Shown piece by piece: positions 14,886 to 24,356 of a stretch of 64,000 nucleotides of DNA. Made by a program: the position numbers and the translations under genes. The notes beneath the pieces are model-generated. The model was not told where the DNA came from. It searched no databases and was given only the letters and a program-made list of their open reading frames with translations. Within the stretch, counting starts at the first letter, position 1. Every line of letters begins with the position of its first letter. This DNA comes from Stenotrophomonas maltophilia (GTDB lineage: Bacteria > Pseudomonadota > Gammaproteobacteria > Xanthomonadales > Xanthomonadaceae): NCBI RefSeq assembly GCF_025642255.1, contig NZ_CP106759.1, forward strand, positions 3,933,501 through 3,997,500. The letters are read 5' to 3'.

Positions 14886-16010
14886 ATGTTCTGGACCATC
14901 AAGGTCGTGATCGGCGACGGCGAGCGCGGCCTGGTGTATCGCAACCGTCGTTTCCAGCAGGTGCTGCTGCCGGGCGTGCACCGCCTGTCGCGGTTCGGCG
15001 GCTCGCCGCACGTGACCGTGCACAACGCATCGAAGGGCAGCGCCTACAGCGGCAGCGACCAGGACAGCCTGATCGACGCGCTGGGAGCACAGCTGCACGA
15101 ACACTTCGTGCTGGCCGATATCGGCGCTGCACAGGTCGGTCTGCTGCTGCGCAATGGCCGTATCGACGATGTCCTGCCGCCTGGCAGCCGCCATCTGTAC
15201 TGGCGGGGTTCGGTCGACACCGAGGTGCGCGTGATGGCCCTGGGTGACGAACCGCGCGTGCCGGCCAACGTGCAGCAGCGCCTGGGCCAGCTGGGCGTAC
15301 TGCCGCGCGTGGCGGTGATCAGCACCGTGCCGAGCGAATCGGTCGGCCTGCTGTTCATCGACGGTACGCTGCGACAGACCCTGGATGCCGGACTGCACGC
15401 GTTCTGGAATTTCAACGGCAACGTGTCGGTGGAGCGCGTCGAACTGCGTGCGCGTTCGCTCGACGTGTCCGGCCAGGAGCTGCTCAGCCGCGACAAGGTG
15501 ACCCTGCGGGTGAACCTGGCCGCGACCGTGCAGGTGGTCGACCCGGTGCGTGCACACCGCACGCTCAGCAACGCCGACGAGTTCATCTACCGGCAGCTGC
15601 AGTTCGGCCTGCGCCAGGCAATCGCCACGCGCAGCCTGGATGAGCTGCTGGGCGAGAAGGCGGCGCTGGACGGTGAGATCGCCGCGCACGTGCGCGCCGC
15701 GATCGAGGGCCACGGTGTGCAGCTGCTGGGTGTCGGCATCAAGGACGTGATCCTGCCGGGCGAGATGAAGGAGATCCTCAACGGCGTGGTGCTGGCCGAG
15801 AAGCAGGCACAGGCCAGCGTGATCCGCCGCCGCGAAGAGGCCAACGCCACCCGCTCGCAGCTCAATACCGCCAGGCTGATCGAGGACAACCCGGTGCTGA
15901 TGCGGCTGAAGGAGCTGGAGGCGCTGGAGAAGGTCACCGAGAAGATCGACAAGCTCACCGTGTTCGGCGGCCTGGATGGCGTGCTGAAGCAGCTGGTGAC
16001 GATGAAGTAG
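14886..16010 (+). CDS. Soluble SPFH/band-7 (slipin-type) protein linked to RtcB
   Basis: 374 residues from the ATG at 14886, with AAGGAG upstream. The SPFH core lies at about 150-330, with V-E-L-R-A-R-S-L-D-V-S-G-Q-E and L-G-V-G-I-K-D-V-I-L-P-G-E-M-K, followed by a coiled-coil segment (A-E-K-Q-A-Q-A-S-V-I-R-R-R-E-E-A-N). Unlike typical slipins it has no N-terminal membrane segment. Instead the N-terminus carries three copies of a motif of the form G-L-(L/V)-x-R/I-(N/D)-G/R-x-x-x-x-(V/T)-L-x-x-G-x-H (starting near residues 15, 85 and 154). SPFH proteins form large ring or cage scaffolds. Beside RtcB, with a tRNA-like RNA upstream, it probably acts as a scaffold in RNA repair. Confidence 0.8.
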   Translation: MFWTIKVVIGDGERGLVYRNRRFQQVLLPGVHRLSRFGGSPHVTVHNASKGSAYSGSDQDSLIDALGAQLHEHFVLADIGAAQVGLLLRNGRIDDVLPPGSRHLYWRGSVDTEVRVMALGDEPRVPANVQQRLGQLGVLPRVAVISTVPSESVGLLFIDGTLRQTLDAGLHAFWNFNGNVSVERVELRARSLDVSGQELLSRDKVTLRVNLAATVQVVDPVRAHRTLSNADEFIYRQLQFGLRQAIATRSLDELLGEKAALDGEIAAHVRAAIEGHGVQLLGVGIKDVILPGEMKEILNGVVLAEKQAQASVIRRREEANATRSQLNTARLIEDNPVLMRLKELEALEKVTEKIDKLTVFGGLDGVLKQLVTMK

Positions 16011-16066
16011 GGGGCTGGGGCGGCGCAGGGACGCGCCGCCGGCCCATCAAGGAGATGGATTGCAAC

Positions 16067-17287
16067 ATGGAAACTCAACACACCTATCAATGGCTGCATG
16101 CCGAGGGCACCACGCCGATCAAGGGCTGGGTGAACGGCGTGCCGCTGGAAGCGCAGGCCCATGAGCAGCTGCGCAACATCGCCGCCATTCCATTCGTCGG
16201 GCCCTGGGTGGCCGTGATGCCGGACGTGCACCTGGGAAAGGGCGCGACCGTCGGCTCGGTGATCCCGACCCGCGGGGCGATCATTCCGGCGGCGGTGGGC
16301 GTGGACATCGGCTGCGGCATGGCCGCGGTGCGCACGACGCTGCAGGCCAACGACCTGCCCGATGACCTGCGGCAGCTGCGCAACAGCATCGAGCGCAGCA
16401 TCCCGGTCGGCAACGGTCGCGGTGGCGAGCATCAGCGCATGCCCGACAGCATCCACACGCGGCTGGTGCAGTCCGGCCTGGCCGCTGGCCTGGAGAAGAT
16501 CAAGGACAGGCATCGCCGGATCCGCACCGACAAGCTCGATCGCCAGCTGGGCACGCTGGGAGGTGGCAACCACTTCATCGAGCTGTGCCTGGATGAAACG
16601 GATGCCGTGTGGGTAATGCTGCACAGCGGCTCGCGTGGCACCGGCAACCTGATCGGCACGTACTTCATCGAGCAGGCGCGTCGCGAGCTGGAGCGCCGCG
16701 TGCTCGGCTTCCATCTGCCTGACAAGGACCTGGCCTTCTTCATGGAAGGCGAGCCGCTGTTCGACGACTACGTGGAAGCGGTGTCCTGGGCGCAGGACTA
16801 CGCGCGGCACAATCGCGAGGCGATGATGGCGCGCGTGCTGGCCGAGATGCGGCATCGGCTGCCGCCGTTCCGGCTGGCGGCGATGGCCGTCAACTGCCAC
16901 CACAACTACGTGCAGAAGGAAACGCACGCCGGGCAGGAACTGCTGGTCACCCGCAAGGGTGCGGTCAGTGCACGCCAGGGCGAGCTGGGCATCATCCCCG
17001 GCAGCATGGGCACGCGCAGCTACATCGTGCGTGGCAAGGGCAATGCAGACAGTTTCCACAGCTGCAGCCACGGCGCAGGCCGGGTGATGAGCCGCGGCAC
17101 GGCACGCGAGCGGATCACCCTGGCCCAGCACCGCGAGGCGACCGCGCATGTGGAATGCCGCAAGGACAGCGGCGTGCTGGATGAATCGCCGGCGGCGTAC
17201 AAGTCGATCGACGACGTGATGGCCGCCCAGCTCGACCTGGTGGACGTGGTCCACACACTGCGCCAGGTGCTGTGCGTCAAAGGCTGA
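16067..17287 (+). CDS. rtcB: RNA-splicing ligase RtcB
   Basis: 406 residues. I chose the ATG at 16067 because the in-frame ATG at 16055 directly abuts the AAGGAG site. Manganese and GMP-binding motifs are all present: PDVHLGKG, G-V-D-I-G-C-G-M, G-G-G-N-H-F-I-E, H-S-G-S-R-G, N-C-H-H-N-Y, and S-H-G-A-G-R with the guanylylated histidine. RtcB joins RNA 2',3'-cyclic phosphate or 3'-phosphate ends to 5'-hydroxyl ends using GTP, so it repairs tRNAs and rRNA cut by endonucleases. The gene follows slipin after 56 bases, probably in one operon. No rtcA, archease or rtcR regulator is visible nearby. Confidence 0.93.
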   Translation: METQHTYQWLHAEGTTPIKGWVNGVPLEAQAHEQLRNIAAIPFVGPWVAVMPDVHLGKGATVGSVIPTRGAIIPAAVGVDIGCGMAAVRTTLQANDLPDDLRQLRNSIERSIPVGNGRGGEHQRMPDSIHTRLVQSGLAAGLEKIKDRHRRIRTDKLDRQLGTLGGGNHFIELCLDETDAVWVMLHSGSRGTGNLIGTYFIEQARRELERRVLGFHLPDKDLAFFMEGEPLFDDYVEAVSWAQDYARHNREAMMARVLAEMRHRLPPFRLAAMAVNCHHNYVQKETHAGQELLVTRKGAVSARQGELGIIPGSMGTRSYIVRGKGNADSFHSCSHGAGRVMSRGTARERITLAQHREATAHVECRKDSGVLDESPAAYKSIDDVMAAQLDLVDVVHTLRQVLCVKG

Positions 17288-17335
17288 TGGGGCGGGCCGG
17301 GTGTCGTTCAAGAGAGCGGAATCCGGCCCTTTCCG

Positions 17336-18238
17336 TCACCCGATGCTGTCTTCGCTGACCAGCGCGTGATGTACGCCGATCCCGGCACGCACCCCTTCGG
17401 CGGCGGCCAGGGTGATATTGCCAACCGTGGTCGCGTCGCCTGCGGCGTACACGTTCGGCACCGAGGTCTGCTTCATCGCGTCCACCTCGATCAGCACGCC
17501 GAGCGGGCTTTCGACCAGCGCGCAGCCCAGCTGCTGCACCAGCGGCGTGGCCATCGCCTGGGTGGCTGGAACGAACAGCGCGCGCTGGGCGATGCGACGG
17601 CCATCGGCCAGTTCCACTTCCAGCCAGGTCGGCTGGTCGCCCTGCACGGCAATCACCGGCGAGATCTCGATCTGCACGCCACGCTGCTGCATGGCCACGC
17701 GTTCCTCCTCACTGATCTCCCCCGCCTGGCTGAAGAAGGTGACATTGCCCCAGTCGGCGAACAGCGGTGCCTTGCCGGCCGACATCGGATGGCCGCCGAG
17801 CACGCCGATCGCTCCGCCGCCGACTTCGTAGCCATGGCAGTAGGGACAATGCAGCACGGTGCTGCCCCAGCGCTCGGCCAGGCCGGGCAGGTCCGGCAGC
17901 TGGTCACTGATGCCACTGGCCAGCAGCAGCTTGCGTGCGGCCAGCACCTGGCCATCCGCGGTGCGGACCTCGACACCGTCGGGGCTGGCGGTGGCGTGCG
18001 CGGCCTCGGCATGGATCCAGCGCACGCTGGGATAGTCCAGCAGCTGCTGGCGCGCCGTCTTCAACAGCTCGGCACCACTGATGCCGTCCAGGCCGATGAC
18101 GCCATGCGAATGGCTGGCCGCACGGTTGCGGGGCAGGCCGGCGTCGATGACGGTGACCGCGCGGCGTGCGCGGGCCAGGATCAGGCCCGCGGCGATGCCG
18201 GCGTAACTGCCGCCGACGATGATCACTTCAGGATTCAT
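17336..18238 (-). CDS. FAD-dependent pyridine nucleotide-disulfide oxidoreductase (thioredoxin reductase-like)
   Basis: 300 residues from the ATG at 18238. The FAD motif is GGSYAGIAAGLILARA, the redox pair is C-P-Y-C (in H-C-P-Y-C-H-G-Y-E), and the second FAD motif is Y-A-A-G-D-A-T-T. It has the fold and length of thioredoxin reductases, but the substitution around CPYC and the weak NADP motif place it with TrxR-like proteins of uncertain partner. The ATG lies 11 bases inside the upstream Rrf2 gene, so the two are translationally coupled and the regulator probably controls it. Confidence 0.8.
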   Translation of the reverse strand: MNPEVIIVGGSYAGIAAGLILARARRAVTVIDAGLPRNRAASHSHGVIGLDGISGAELLKTARQQLLDYPSVRWIHAEAAHATASPDGVEVRTADGQVLAARKLLLASGISDQLPDLPGLAERWGSTVLHCPYCHGYEVGGGAIGVLGGHPMSAGKAPLFADWGNVTFFSQAGEISEEERVAMQQRGVQIEISPVIAVQGDQPTWLEVELADGRRIAQRALFVPATQAMATPLVQQLGCALVESPLGVLIEVDAMKQTSVPNVYAAGDATTVGNITLAAAEGVRAGIGVHHALVSEDSIG

Positions 18239-18683
18239 GGTGTCCTTCCAGGGAGCGGTGATGGGCGAGGTGGCGCGCGAACTCCGCGCCGAGCTGGTCG
18301 AGCGTGGTGGACTGCAGGCGGTGTTCCAGCAATCGCTGCGCTTCGCGGGCACCATCGAGCAGCGCCGAATCGACCAGTTGCTGGATCGGGCAGCCACGAC
18401 CTGCGCCGCGTGTGCCGATCTGCACCAGCGGCGGTGCGCCGACCGCCAGGTAGATGTCGTGCAGGGTGATGCGGGTGGCATCGCGCGCCAGCTGGCTGCC
18501 ACCGCCGTGCCCGCGTGTGCTGCGCACCAACCCGGCCTTGTGCATCTGTGCCAGCAGCCGGCGGATCACCACCGGATGGGTCGGCAGGCACATGGCCAGC
18601 TGTTCGGAGGTGCGCGGCCCCTGCTGGCCCACGAGATGGGCCATCACGTGCAGCGCGTCGGAAAGCGGGTTCGAGGATTTCAT
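18228..18683 (-). CDS. Rrf2 family transcriptional regulator
   Basis: 151 residues from the ATG at 18683. The N-terminal winged helix has S-D-A-L-H-V-M-A-H-L, T-S-E-Q-L-A and H-P-V-V-I-R-R-L-L, and the wing reads R-G-H-G-G-G-S-Q-L-A-R. The Fe-S cysteine triplet of IscR/NsrR is absent; only isolated cysteines are seen, as in the YwnA-like branch. It is co-transcribed with the CxxC flavoprotein, so a redox or electrophile signal is plausible. A perfect palindrome overlaps its own start codon, which suggests autoregulation. Confidence 0.82.
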   Translation of the reverse strand: MKSSNPLSDALHVMAHLVGQQGPRTSEQLAMCLPTHPVVIRRLLAQMHKAGLVRSTRGHGGGSQLARDATRITLHDIYLAVGAPPLVQIGTRGAGRGCPIQQLVDSALLDGAREAQRLLEHRLQSTTLDQLGAEFARHLAHHRSLEGHHES

Positions 18684-18702
18684 GTAACAACAATAGTTAC
18701 AT
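18682..18702. promoter_or_regulatory. Palindromic operator overlapping the Rrf2 start codon
   Basis: ATGTAAC (18682-18688) and GTTACAT (18696-18702) form a perfect 7-bp inverted repeat with a 7-base AT-rich spacer. The minus-strand start codon (18683-18681) is at its edge. Rrf2 proteins bind dyads of this size, so it is the likely autoregulatory site. Confidence 0.6.
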
Positions 18703-18786
18703 TTATATCCCCTGTCGAGCGTCCTGTTTCGTTCCATATGGACACATCTGTCCTATGAAACATTTCCTTCACCTCGTTGAACGAAA

Positions 18787-18806
18787 CGATAATGTGATCC
18801 TTATCG
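18787..18806. promoter_or_regulatory. Small inverted repeat before the chemoreceptor gene
   Basis: CGATAA (18787-18792) and TTATCG (18801-18806) flank eight bases. The repeat is 60-80 bases upstream of the chemoreceptor ATG, in AT-richer DNA that probably contains its promoter. It may be a regulator site or chance. Confidence 0.3.
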
Positions 18807-18867
18807 CACTTCAGAGCACGCGAGATCAGGTCGATACCGCATCGCCCCCCTTCCGAGATCTCGCCCC

Positions 18868-20988
18868 ATGAATGCCTCTCCCCATGCGCCGCGACTGCAG
18901 ACGAAGCTGCTCGGCGCCGTATCCCTTGGCCTCGCCGTCATCCTGCTGTGTGCGTTGGCCGGCCTGGCGTCGGCCTGGCTGAAGCTGTCTGCCGAGGTGC
19001 CTGCCGAAGTCGCCCATGGCCGCGATGCCGAACGCCTGCAGCGCGAGTTCCGTGGCCAGGTGCAGGAATGGAAGAACGTGCTGCTGCGGGGCCACGATCC
19101 GGTCCTGCGCCAGCGTCATCTGGATGCATTCGACAGCGAAGGCAGAATCGTCGATGGACTGGCACGCGGGCTGGCCGGCAGCCCCGATACCCGTACGCGC
19201 GAGCTCGCCCTCGCCTTCGCTGGCCTGCATGCGCAGCTGCAGAAGGACTATCACGCTGCACTGCAGGCGTTTGCTGCTGCCGGCTACGATGCCACTGCCG
19301 GCGATACCCTGGTGCGGGGCAAGGACCGCGCGGTGGCCGCATCGCTGGACGCGCTGAGCACGCAGGCCACCCGGGTGGCCGAGGCCGCGGTGGCCACGCG
19401 CGCGCAGCAGGCAAGGCAGATGCTGCTGCTGTGCGCGGTGCTGACCGTGGTCGCCGCTGCGCTGCTGCTGATGGGCCTGGCCTGGTGGCTGCGCCGCGCG
19501 GTGGTGCAACCGGTGCTGGCGGTGGAGGCGGCTGCGCGCGCCGTGGCCGCTGGCGACCTGCAGCACGTCGTGCAGGTTCGCAGCCGCGATGAAGTGGGCC
19601 GGCTGGCGCAGGCCATGCAGGCCGTGCAGGCCACGGTGGGCGGCGTGCTCGAGGCGCAGGCGGCAATGGCGAAGGCGCATGACGCCGGCTCGATCAGCTA
19701 TCGCATGGATGCCAGCGCCTTCCCTGGCGCATTCGGAACCATGGTGGCCGACAGCAACGCGCTGGTCGACGCGCACATCCGGGTGAAGATGCGCGCGATC
19801 ACGATCATGGGCCGCTATGCGGTGGGCGATCTCAGCGAGGACATGGAGCGCCTGCCAGGCGAGAAGGCCGTCATCACCGAAGCGCTGGATACTGCCAAGG
19901 CCAACCTTGGCACCATCAACGGCGAGATCCGCCGCCTTGCCGCCGCCGCTGCGGCCGGCGATTTCAGCCAGCGCGGTGACAGCGCGCGCTTCGAGCATGA
20001 CTTCCGCGCGATGGTGGAGGGCCTGAACCAGCTCATGCAGACCACCGAGCAGAATCTCGGCGAGGTCTCAACGATGCTGCGCGCGATTGCCGATGGCCGG
20101 CTTGGCGCGCGCATGCACGGCAGCTTCCAGGGCGTGTTCGCCCGCATCGCTGGCGATGCCAACACGACTGCGGCGCAGCTGGCCACCATCGTCACCGACA
20201 TCAAGCACACTTCGGGCAGCATCCATGCCGCGGCCGCCGAGATCGCCGCCGGCAACAACGACCTGTCGCGCCGCACCGAGCAGCAGGCTGCCAACCTGGA
20301 GGAGACGGCAGCATCGATGGAGGAACTGACCTCCACCGTGCGCCAGAACGCCGAGCACGCACGCCAGGCCAACCAGCTTGCGATCGGCGCGCACGAGGTT
20401 GCCTCGCAGGGCGGCGAGGTGGTCACGCAGGTGGTGGCGACGATGGGGGCGATCGAGGCCTCTTCGCGGCAGATCGCCGACATCATCAGCGTGATCGATG
20501 GCATCGCCTTCCAGACCAATATCCTGGCGTTGAACGCAGCGGTGGAGGCTGCGCGTGCCGGTGAGCAGGGCCGGGGCTTCGCCGTGGTGGCCAGTGAGGT
20601 GCGTACGCTGGCGCAGCGTTCAGCCAATGCGGCCAAGGAGATCAAGACGCTGATCGATACCTCGGTGGACCAGGTAGCCGATGGCGCACAACGCGTGCGC
20701 CAGGCGGGCATGACCATGGCCGAGATCGTCGCCTCGGTGCAGCGCGTGACCGACATCATGGCCGAGATCTCCGCCGCGTCGCAGGAACAGAGTGCAGGCA
20801 TCGAACAGGTCAACCAGACCGTGGTGCAGATGGACGGCGCGACCCAGCAGAATGCCGCGCTGGTGGAAGAGGCCAGCGCCGCCGCGCGCAGCCTGGAGCA
20901 GCAGGCGGACCGGTTGATGGACGCGGTGGATGTGTTCAATCTGTCGCCCCCCGCGGCGAGCGGCGATGCGCTGGCGCGCGCGGCCTGA
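18868..20988 (+). CDS. Methyl-accepting chemotaxis protein
   Basis: 706 residues. Transmembrane helices are at about 13-37 and 185-207, with a periplasmic four-helix-type sensor between them. A HAMP domain (about 208-261) is followed by a long stretch with further HAMP-like repeats up to about residue 440, each containing G-D-L or G-D-F turn motifs. The signalling domain follows, with the highly conserved hairpin tip around residues 550-575 ([16 protein letters not shown]). There is no C-terminal pentapeptide for CheR binding. The ligand is unknown. No other chemotaxis genes are nearby. Confidence 0.9.
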   Translation: MNASPHAPRLQTKLLGAVSLGLAVILLCALAGLASAWLKLSAEVPAEVAHGRDAERLQREFRGQVQEWKNVLLRGHDPVLRQRHLDAFDSEGRIVDGLARGLAGSPDTRTRELALAFAGLHAQLQKDYHAALQAFAAAGYDATAGDTLVRGKDRAVAASLDALSTQATRVAEAAVATRAQQARQMLLLCAVLTVVAAALLLMGLAWWLRRAVVQPVLAVEAAARAVAAGDLQHVVQVRSRDEVGRLAQAMQAVQATVGGVLEAQAAMAKAHDAGSISYRMDASAFPGAFGTMVADSNALVDAHIRVKMRAITIMGRYAVGDLSEDMERLPGEKAVITEALDTAKANLGTINGEIRRLAAAAAAGDFSQRGDSARFEHDFRAMVEGLNQLMQTTEQNLGEVSTMLRAIADGRLGARMHGSFQGVFARIAGDANTTAAQLATIVTDIKHTSGSIHAAAAEIAAGNNDLSRRTEQQAANLEETAASMEELTSTVRQNAEHARQANQLAIGAHEVASQGGEVVTQVVATMGAIEASSRQIADIISVIDGIAFQTNILALNAAVEAARAGEQGRGFAVVASEVRTLAQRSANAAKEIKTLIDTSVDQVADGAQRVRQAGMTMAEIVASVQRVTDIMAEISAASQEQSAGIEQVNQTVVQMDGATQQNAALVEEASAAARSLEQQADRLMDAVDVFNLSPPAASGDALARAA

Positions 20989-21043
20989 AGGACTGCATGG
21001 ACCCTGTGCAGCCGAGCATGGGTCCGGCTCTGCCGAACGCGCA

Positions 21044-21067
21044 GGTAACGCCGGGCCATGCCCGGCG
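21044..21067. repeat. REP/SMAG-like palindrome
   Basis: GGTAACGCCGGGC, ATG, GCCCGGCG: the typical GTAG-headed GC stem-loop dispersed in Stenotrophomonas, here with GTAA. It lies between the convergent chemoreceptor and LysR genes and could also serve as a terminator. Confidence 0.65.
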
Positions 21068-21080
21068 AGCGCGGCATGCC

Positions 21081-21983
21081 TCAGCGCAGGTAATCCGACT
21101 GCACCATCGCGTCACCGAGATGGTCCAGGAACGAGCTGATCCGCGCCGAGACCGCCGTGTTGCGGTAGTACACGGCGTGGATCGGCTGGTAGACATCCAG
21201 CGTCTGTGCAGCCAGTACCGGCACCAGCGTGCCGGCAGCACGGTCGCGTTCGGTGACGAAGTCCGACAGGCAGGTGATGCCCACCCCTTCCACCGCCAAC
21301 CGGCGCAGGGTCTCGCCGCTGGATACGGCGATGTCCGGCCGTACCAGCAGCTGGCCGTCGGCGTCGCCCGGCACGGGCCAGCGGTTCAGCGATTCGGGTT
21401 CATTGAATCCCAGCAGCGTGTGCTGACCCAGCGCCGCCACGCTGGCCGGTTCACCGTGCTCGGCCAGGTAGCCCGGGCTGGCCAGCAGCTGCAGCCGGCA
21501 GCGGCCCAGCGAGCGCGCGTGCAGCGTTGAGTCGGCCAGTGGGCCGATGCGGATGGCCACGTCGGTGCGTCGTTCCAGCAGGTCGATGTAGCGTTCGGAA
21601 CTGTTCAACTCCAGCTGCACCTCCGGGTATCGCGCGCGGTAGCCCGCCACCAGGGGGACGATCACGTGCAGCACGAACGGCATGGCCGCATCCACCCGCA
21701 GGCGTCCAGCCGGGCGCTCGCGGCGCGCCGCCATCTGCTCTTCGGCCGACTCCACCGCGTCGATGATCGCCCGTGCATGGCGCAGGTAGGCCTCGCCTTC
21801 GGCGGTCAGGTGCAGCCGGCGCGTGGTACGGGTCAGCAGGGTGGTGCCCAGCTTGTCCTCCAGCCGCCCAAGCGCCCGGCTCACCCCGGAAGGGGTCTGA
21901 CCCAGCTGCTCGGCGGCGGCACTGATCGAACCGCTGTCGATCACGGCCAGAAAGGCCTGCATTTCATCGAGGGTGGTCTTCAT
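21081..21983 (-). CDS. LysR family transcriptional regulator
   Basis: 300 residues from the ATG at 21983. The frame is open upstream, but the HTH begins M-x-x-x-L-D-E-M-Q-A-F-L-A-V, as in the family. The helix-turn-helix contains S-I-S-A-A-A-E-Q-L-G-Q-T-P-S-G-V-S-R-A-L, with a substrate-binding domain after it. It belongs to the CrgA/DmlR-like group. It is divergent from the MFS transporter gene with a 104-base gap, so it probably regulates that gene. Confidence 0.88.
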   Translation of the reverse strand: MKTTLDEMQAFLAVIDSGSISAAAEQLGQTPSGVSRALGRLEDKLGTTLLTRTTRRLHLTAEGEAYLRHARAIIDAVESAEEQMAARRERPAGRLRVDAAMPFVLHVIVPLVAGYRARYPEVQLELNSSERYIDLLERRTDVAIRIGPLADSTLHARSLGRCRLQLLASPGYLAEHGEPASVAALGQHTLLGFNEPESLNRWPVPGDADGQLLVRPDIAVSSGETLRRLAVEGVGITCLSDFVTERDRAAGTLVPVLAAQTLDVYQPIHAVYYRNTAVSARISSFLDHLGDAMVQSDYLR

Positions 21984-22087
21984 GGCGCCATTATTGACCA
22001 CCAGGCAAGAGTGATTGGCGTGAAGACCGGTTTTTCGACAAAGGTGGGCCGCGCACACTGCGCGCCTTCCTTCCTCCGGAGCCCGCC

Positions 22088-23302
22088 ATGATCCGCGGCA
22101 TTCCTCTCGCCCTGCTGGCGCTGACCCTGGGCGCCTTCGCCATCGGCACCACCGAATTCGTCATCGTCGGCCTGATTCCGACCATCGCCGCCGACCTGCA
22201 GGTCAGCCTGCCTTCGGCCGGCCTGCTGGTCTCGCTGTACGCCCTGGGCGTAGCCATCGGCGCGCCGGTGCTGACTGCGCTGACCGGCCGCGTGCCGCGC
22301 AAGACCCTGCTGGTAGCACTGATGGCGCTGTTCACGCTGGGCAACGTCATCGCCTGGATGGCACCGGGCTACGCCTCGCTGATTGTCGCCCGCATCCTGA
22401 CCGGCCTCGCCCATGGCGTGTTCTTCTCGATCGGCTCGATCATCGCCACGGCGGTGGTGCCGAAAGAAAAGGCCGCCAGCGCGATCGCGATCATGTTCAC
22501 CGGGCTGACCGTCGCACTGGTGACCGGCGTGCCGCTGGGCACCTTCATCGGCCAGCACCTGGGCTGGCGCGCGACCTTCCTGGCCGTGGCCGGCCTGGGT
22601 GTGATCGCCCTGGTCGGCGCGGCGCTGTTCGTGCCGCGCACTGTGCCGCAGAGCGCGCCCGCCCGCTTCCGCCAGCAGCTGGCCGTGCTGGCCCAGCCGC
22701 GCCTGCTGCTGGTCTACGCGATGACGGCACTGGGCTACGGCGGCACGTTCCTGGCCTTCACCTACCTGGCGCCCATCCTGCAGGACGTCACCGGCTTCTC
22801 GGCCAACGCGGTCAGCCTGGTGCTGCTGGTGTATGGCGTGTCGGTGGCGATCGGCAATCTGTGGGGCGGCCGCATGGCCGACCGCATGGGTCCGGTTCCG
22901 GCGCTCAGGCGCATCTTCGCCCTGCTGGCCATGGTCCTGTTGGCGCTCACCTTCACCGCCTACAACACGGTGTTGATGTTGCTGACGGTGCTGGCCCTGG
23001 GTGCGGTGGCCTTCGGCAACGTGCCCGGACTGCAGGTCTATGTGGTCAAGCAGGCGCAGCGCTATGCGCCGCAGGCCACCGACGTGGCATCCGGACTGAA
23101 CATCGCTGCATTCAACATCGGCATCGCCCTGGGCGCATCGCTGGGTGGTCTGGTGGTGGAGAACGTCGGCCTGATGCATACGCCGTGGCTGGGCGCGCTG
23201 GTGGTGGTGGGTGCCTATGCATTGACCGTGCTCAGCGGCCGCCTGGACCGTCGGGACGGCATCGACGACCGCGCCGAGGGCACCGCGATCACCGCACACT
23301 GA
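22088..23302 (+). CDS. MFS efflux transporter (AraJ/SotB-like)
   Basis: 404 residues with twelve predicted helices. The N-terminus has [14 protein letters not shown], and loop 2-3 has G-R-V-P-R-K, the markers of the DHA1 group containing AraJ, SotB and PbuE-like exporters. These use the proton gradient to export sugars, purines or drugs. The substrate cannot be told. The start has a good CCTCCGGAG region upstream. The divergent LysR gene suggests inducible expression. Confidence 0.85.
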   Translation: MIRGIPLALLALTLGAFAIGTTEFVIVGLIPTIAADLQVSLPSAGLLVSLYALGVAIGAPVLTALTGRVPRKTLLVALMALFTLGNVIAWMAPGYASLIVARILTGLAHGVFFSIGSIIATAVVPKEKAASAIAIMFTGLTVALVTGVPLGTFIGQHLGWRATFLAVAGLGVIALVGAALFVPRTVPQSAPARFRQQLAVLAQPRLLLVYAMTALGYGGTFLAFTYLAPILQDVTGFSANAVSLVLLVYGVSVAIGNLWGGRMADRMGPVPALRRIFALLAMVLLALTFTAYNTVLMLLTVLALGAVAFGNVPGLQVYVVKQAQRYAPQATDVASGLNIAAFNIGIALGASLGGLVVENVGLMHTPWLGALVVVGAYALTVLSGRLDRRDGIDDRAEGTAITAH

Positions 23303-23430
23303 TACGACGCCGCTCACTACCGACGCATCTCCACGCCTGCGCAATGCACCGTTGCCGGCATGCATGCAGGCCCTGCCCTACCCTTGTGCGGATCTACCGC
23401 GCCCTTCCCCCCATTAGCTGGAGTTCCCCC

Positions 23431-24240
23431 ATGACTGTCCCCGCTTTCGGTCTCGGCACCTTCCGCCTGAAAGGCCAGACTGTGATCGACTCGGTACGCA
23501 ACGCACTGGACGTCGGTTACCGCGCCATCGATACCGCGCAGATCTACGACAACGAGGCCGAGGTCGGCCAGGCCATCGCCGAATCCGGCGTGCCGCGTGA
23601 CGAGATCTACCTGACCACCAAGGTCTGGATCACCGAGTTCAAGCGCGATGCGCTGCTGGCCAGCCTGCACGACAGCCTGAAGAAGCTGCGCACCGACCAT
23701 GTCGATCTGGCGCTGATCCACTGGCCCTCACCGAACGACAAGGTCGACGTGCCGATGGAGGAGTACCTGCCGGCGCTGGCCGAAGCCAGGGCGCAGGGCC
23801 TCACCCGGGAGATCGGCATCTCCAACTTCACCATCGCGCAGACCCGCAAGGCGATCGGCATCCTCGGCGCCGACGCCATCGCCACCAATCAGGTCGAGAT
23901 CCATCCATACCTGCAGAATCGCCTGCTGGTGAAGTTCCTGCAGGAAAACGGCATCCCTGTCACCGCCTACATGAGCCTGGCCTATGGCGAAGTCATCAAG
24001 GACCCGGTGATCCAGGCCATCGCCGGCCGCCACCAGGCCACGCCGGCACAGATCGCACTGGCATGGGCACTGCAGCAGGGCTTTGCAGTGATTCCGTCCT
24101 CGACCCGGCGCGAGAACCTGGCCTCCAATCTGGAAGCGGCGGCCATCCGTTTGACCGAGGAGGACATGGCACAGATTGCCAGGCTCGACCGCGGGCATCG
24201 GCTGGCCAATCCGGAAGGCATCGCGCCGGCCTGGGACTGA
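23431..24240 (+). CDS. dkgB: Aldo/keto reductase, 2,5-diketo-D-gluconate reductase B type
   Basis: 269 residues from the ATG at 23431. The catalytic Asp and Tyr are in D-T-A-Q-I-Y, the lysine in L-T-T-K-V-W, and the histidine in L-I-H-W-P. The C-terminus [13 protein letters not shown] binds NADPH. It is close to DkgB/YafB in length and motifs. Such enzymes reduce methylglyoxal and other small aldehydes. It stands alone, followed by three REP palindromes. Confidence 0.85.
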   Translation: MTVPAFGLGTFRLKGQTVIDSVRNALDVGYRAIDTAQIYDNEAEVGQAIAESGVPRDEIYLTTKVWITEFKRDALLASLHDSLKKLRTDHVDLALIHWPSPNDKVDVPMEEYLPALAEARAQGLTREIGISNFTIAQTRKAIGILGADAIATNQVEIHPYLQNRLLVKFLQENGIPVTAYMSLAYGEVIKDPVIQAIAGRHQATPAQIALAWALQQGFAVIPSSTRRENLASNLEAAAIRLTEEDMAQIARLDRGHRLANPEGIAPAWD

Positions 24241-24246
24241 GCCGAA

Positions 24247-24353
24247 GCCGCCGGGCACGGCCCGGCGCTACCGGACGATGACGATGGGGGCCGCCGGGCG
24301 CGCTCCGGCGCTACCGGATCGCCACAGGTAGCGCCGGGCCATGCCCGGCGGGC
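24247..24353. repeat. Cluster of three REP/SMAG-like palindromes
   Basis: Elements at 24247-24272 and 24290-24315 read CCGCCGGGC...GCTACC, and one in the opposite orientation at 24327-24352 reads GGTAGCGCCGGGC-CAT-GCCCGGCGGG. The middle copy has diverged stem bases. The mixed orientation (two plus one inverted) resembles a compound REP element between convergent genes. Confidence 0.8.
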
Positions 24354-24356
24354 CCT

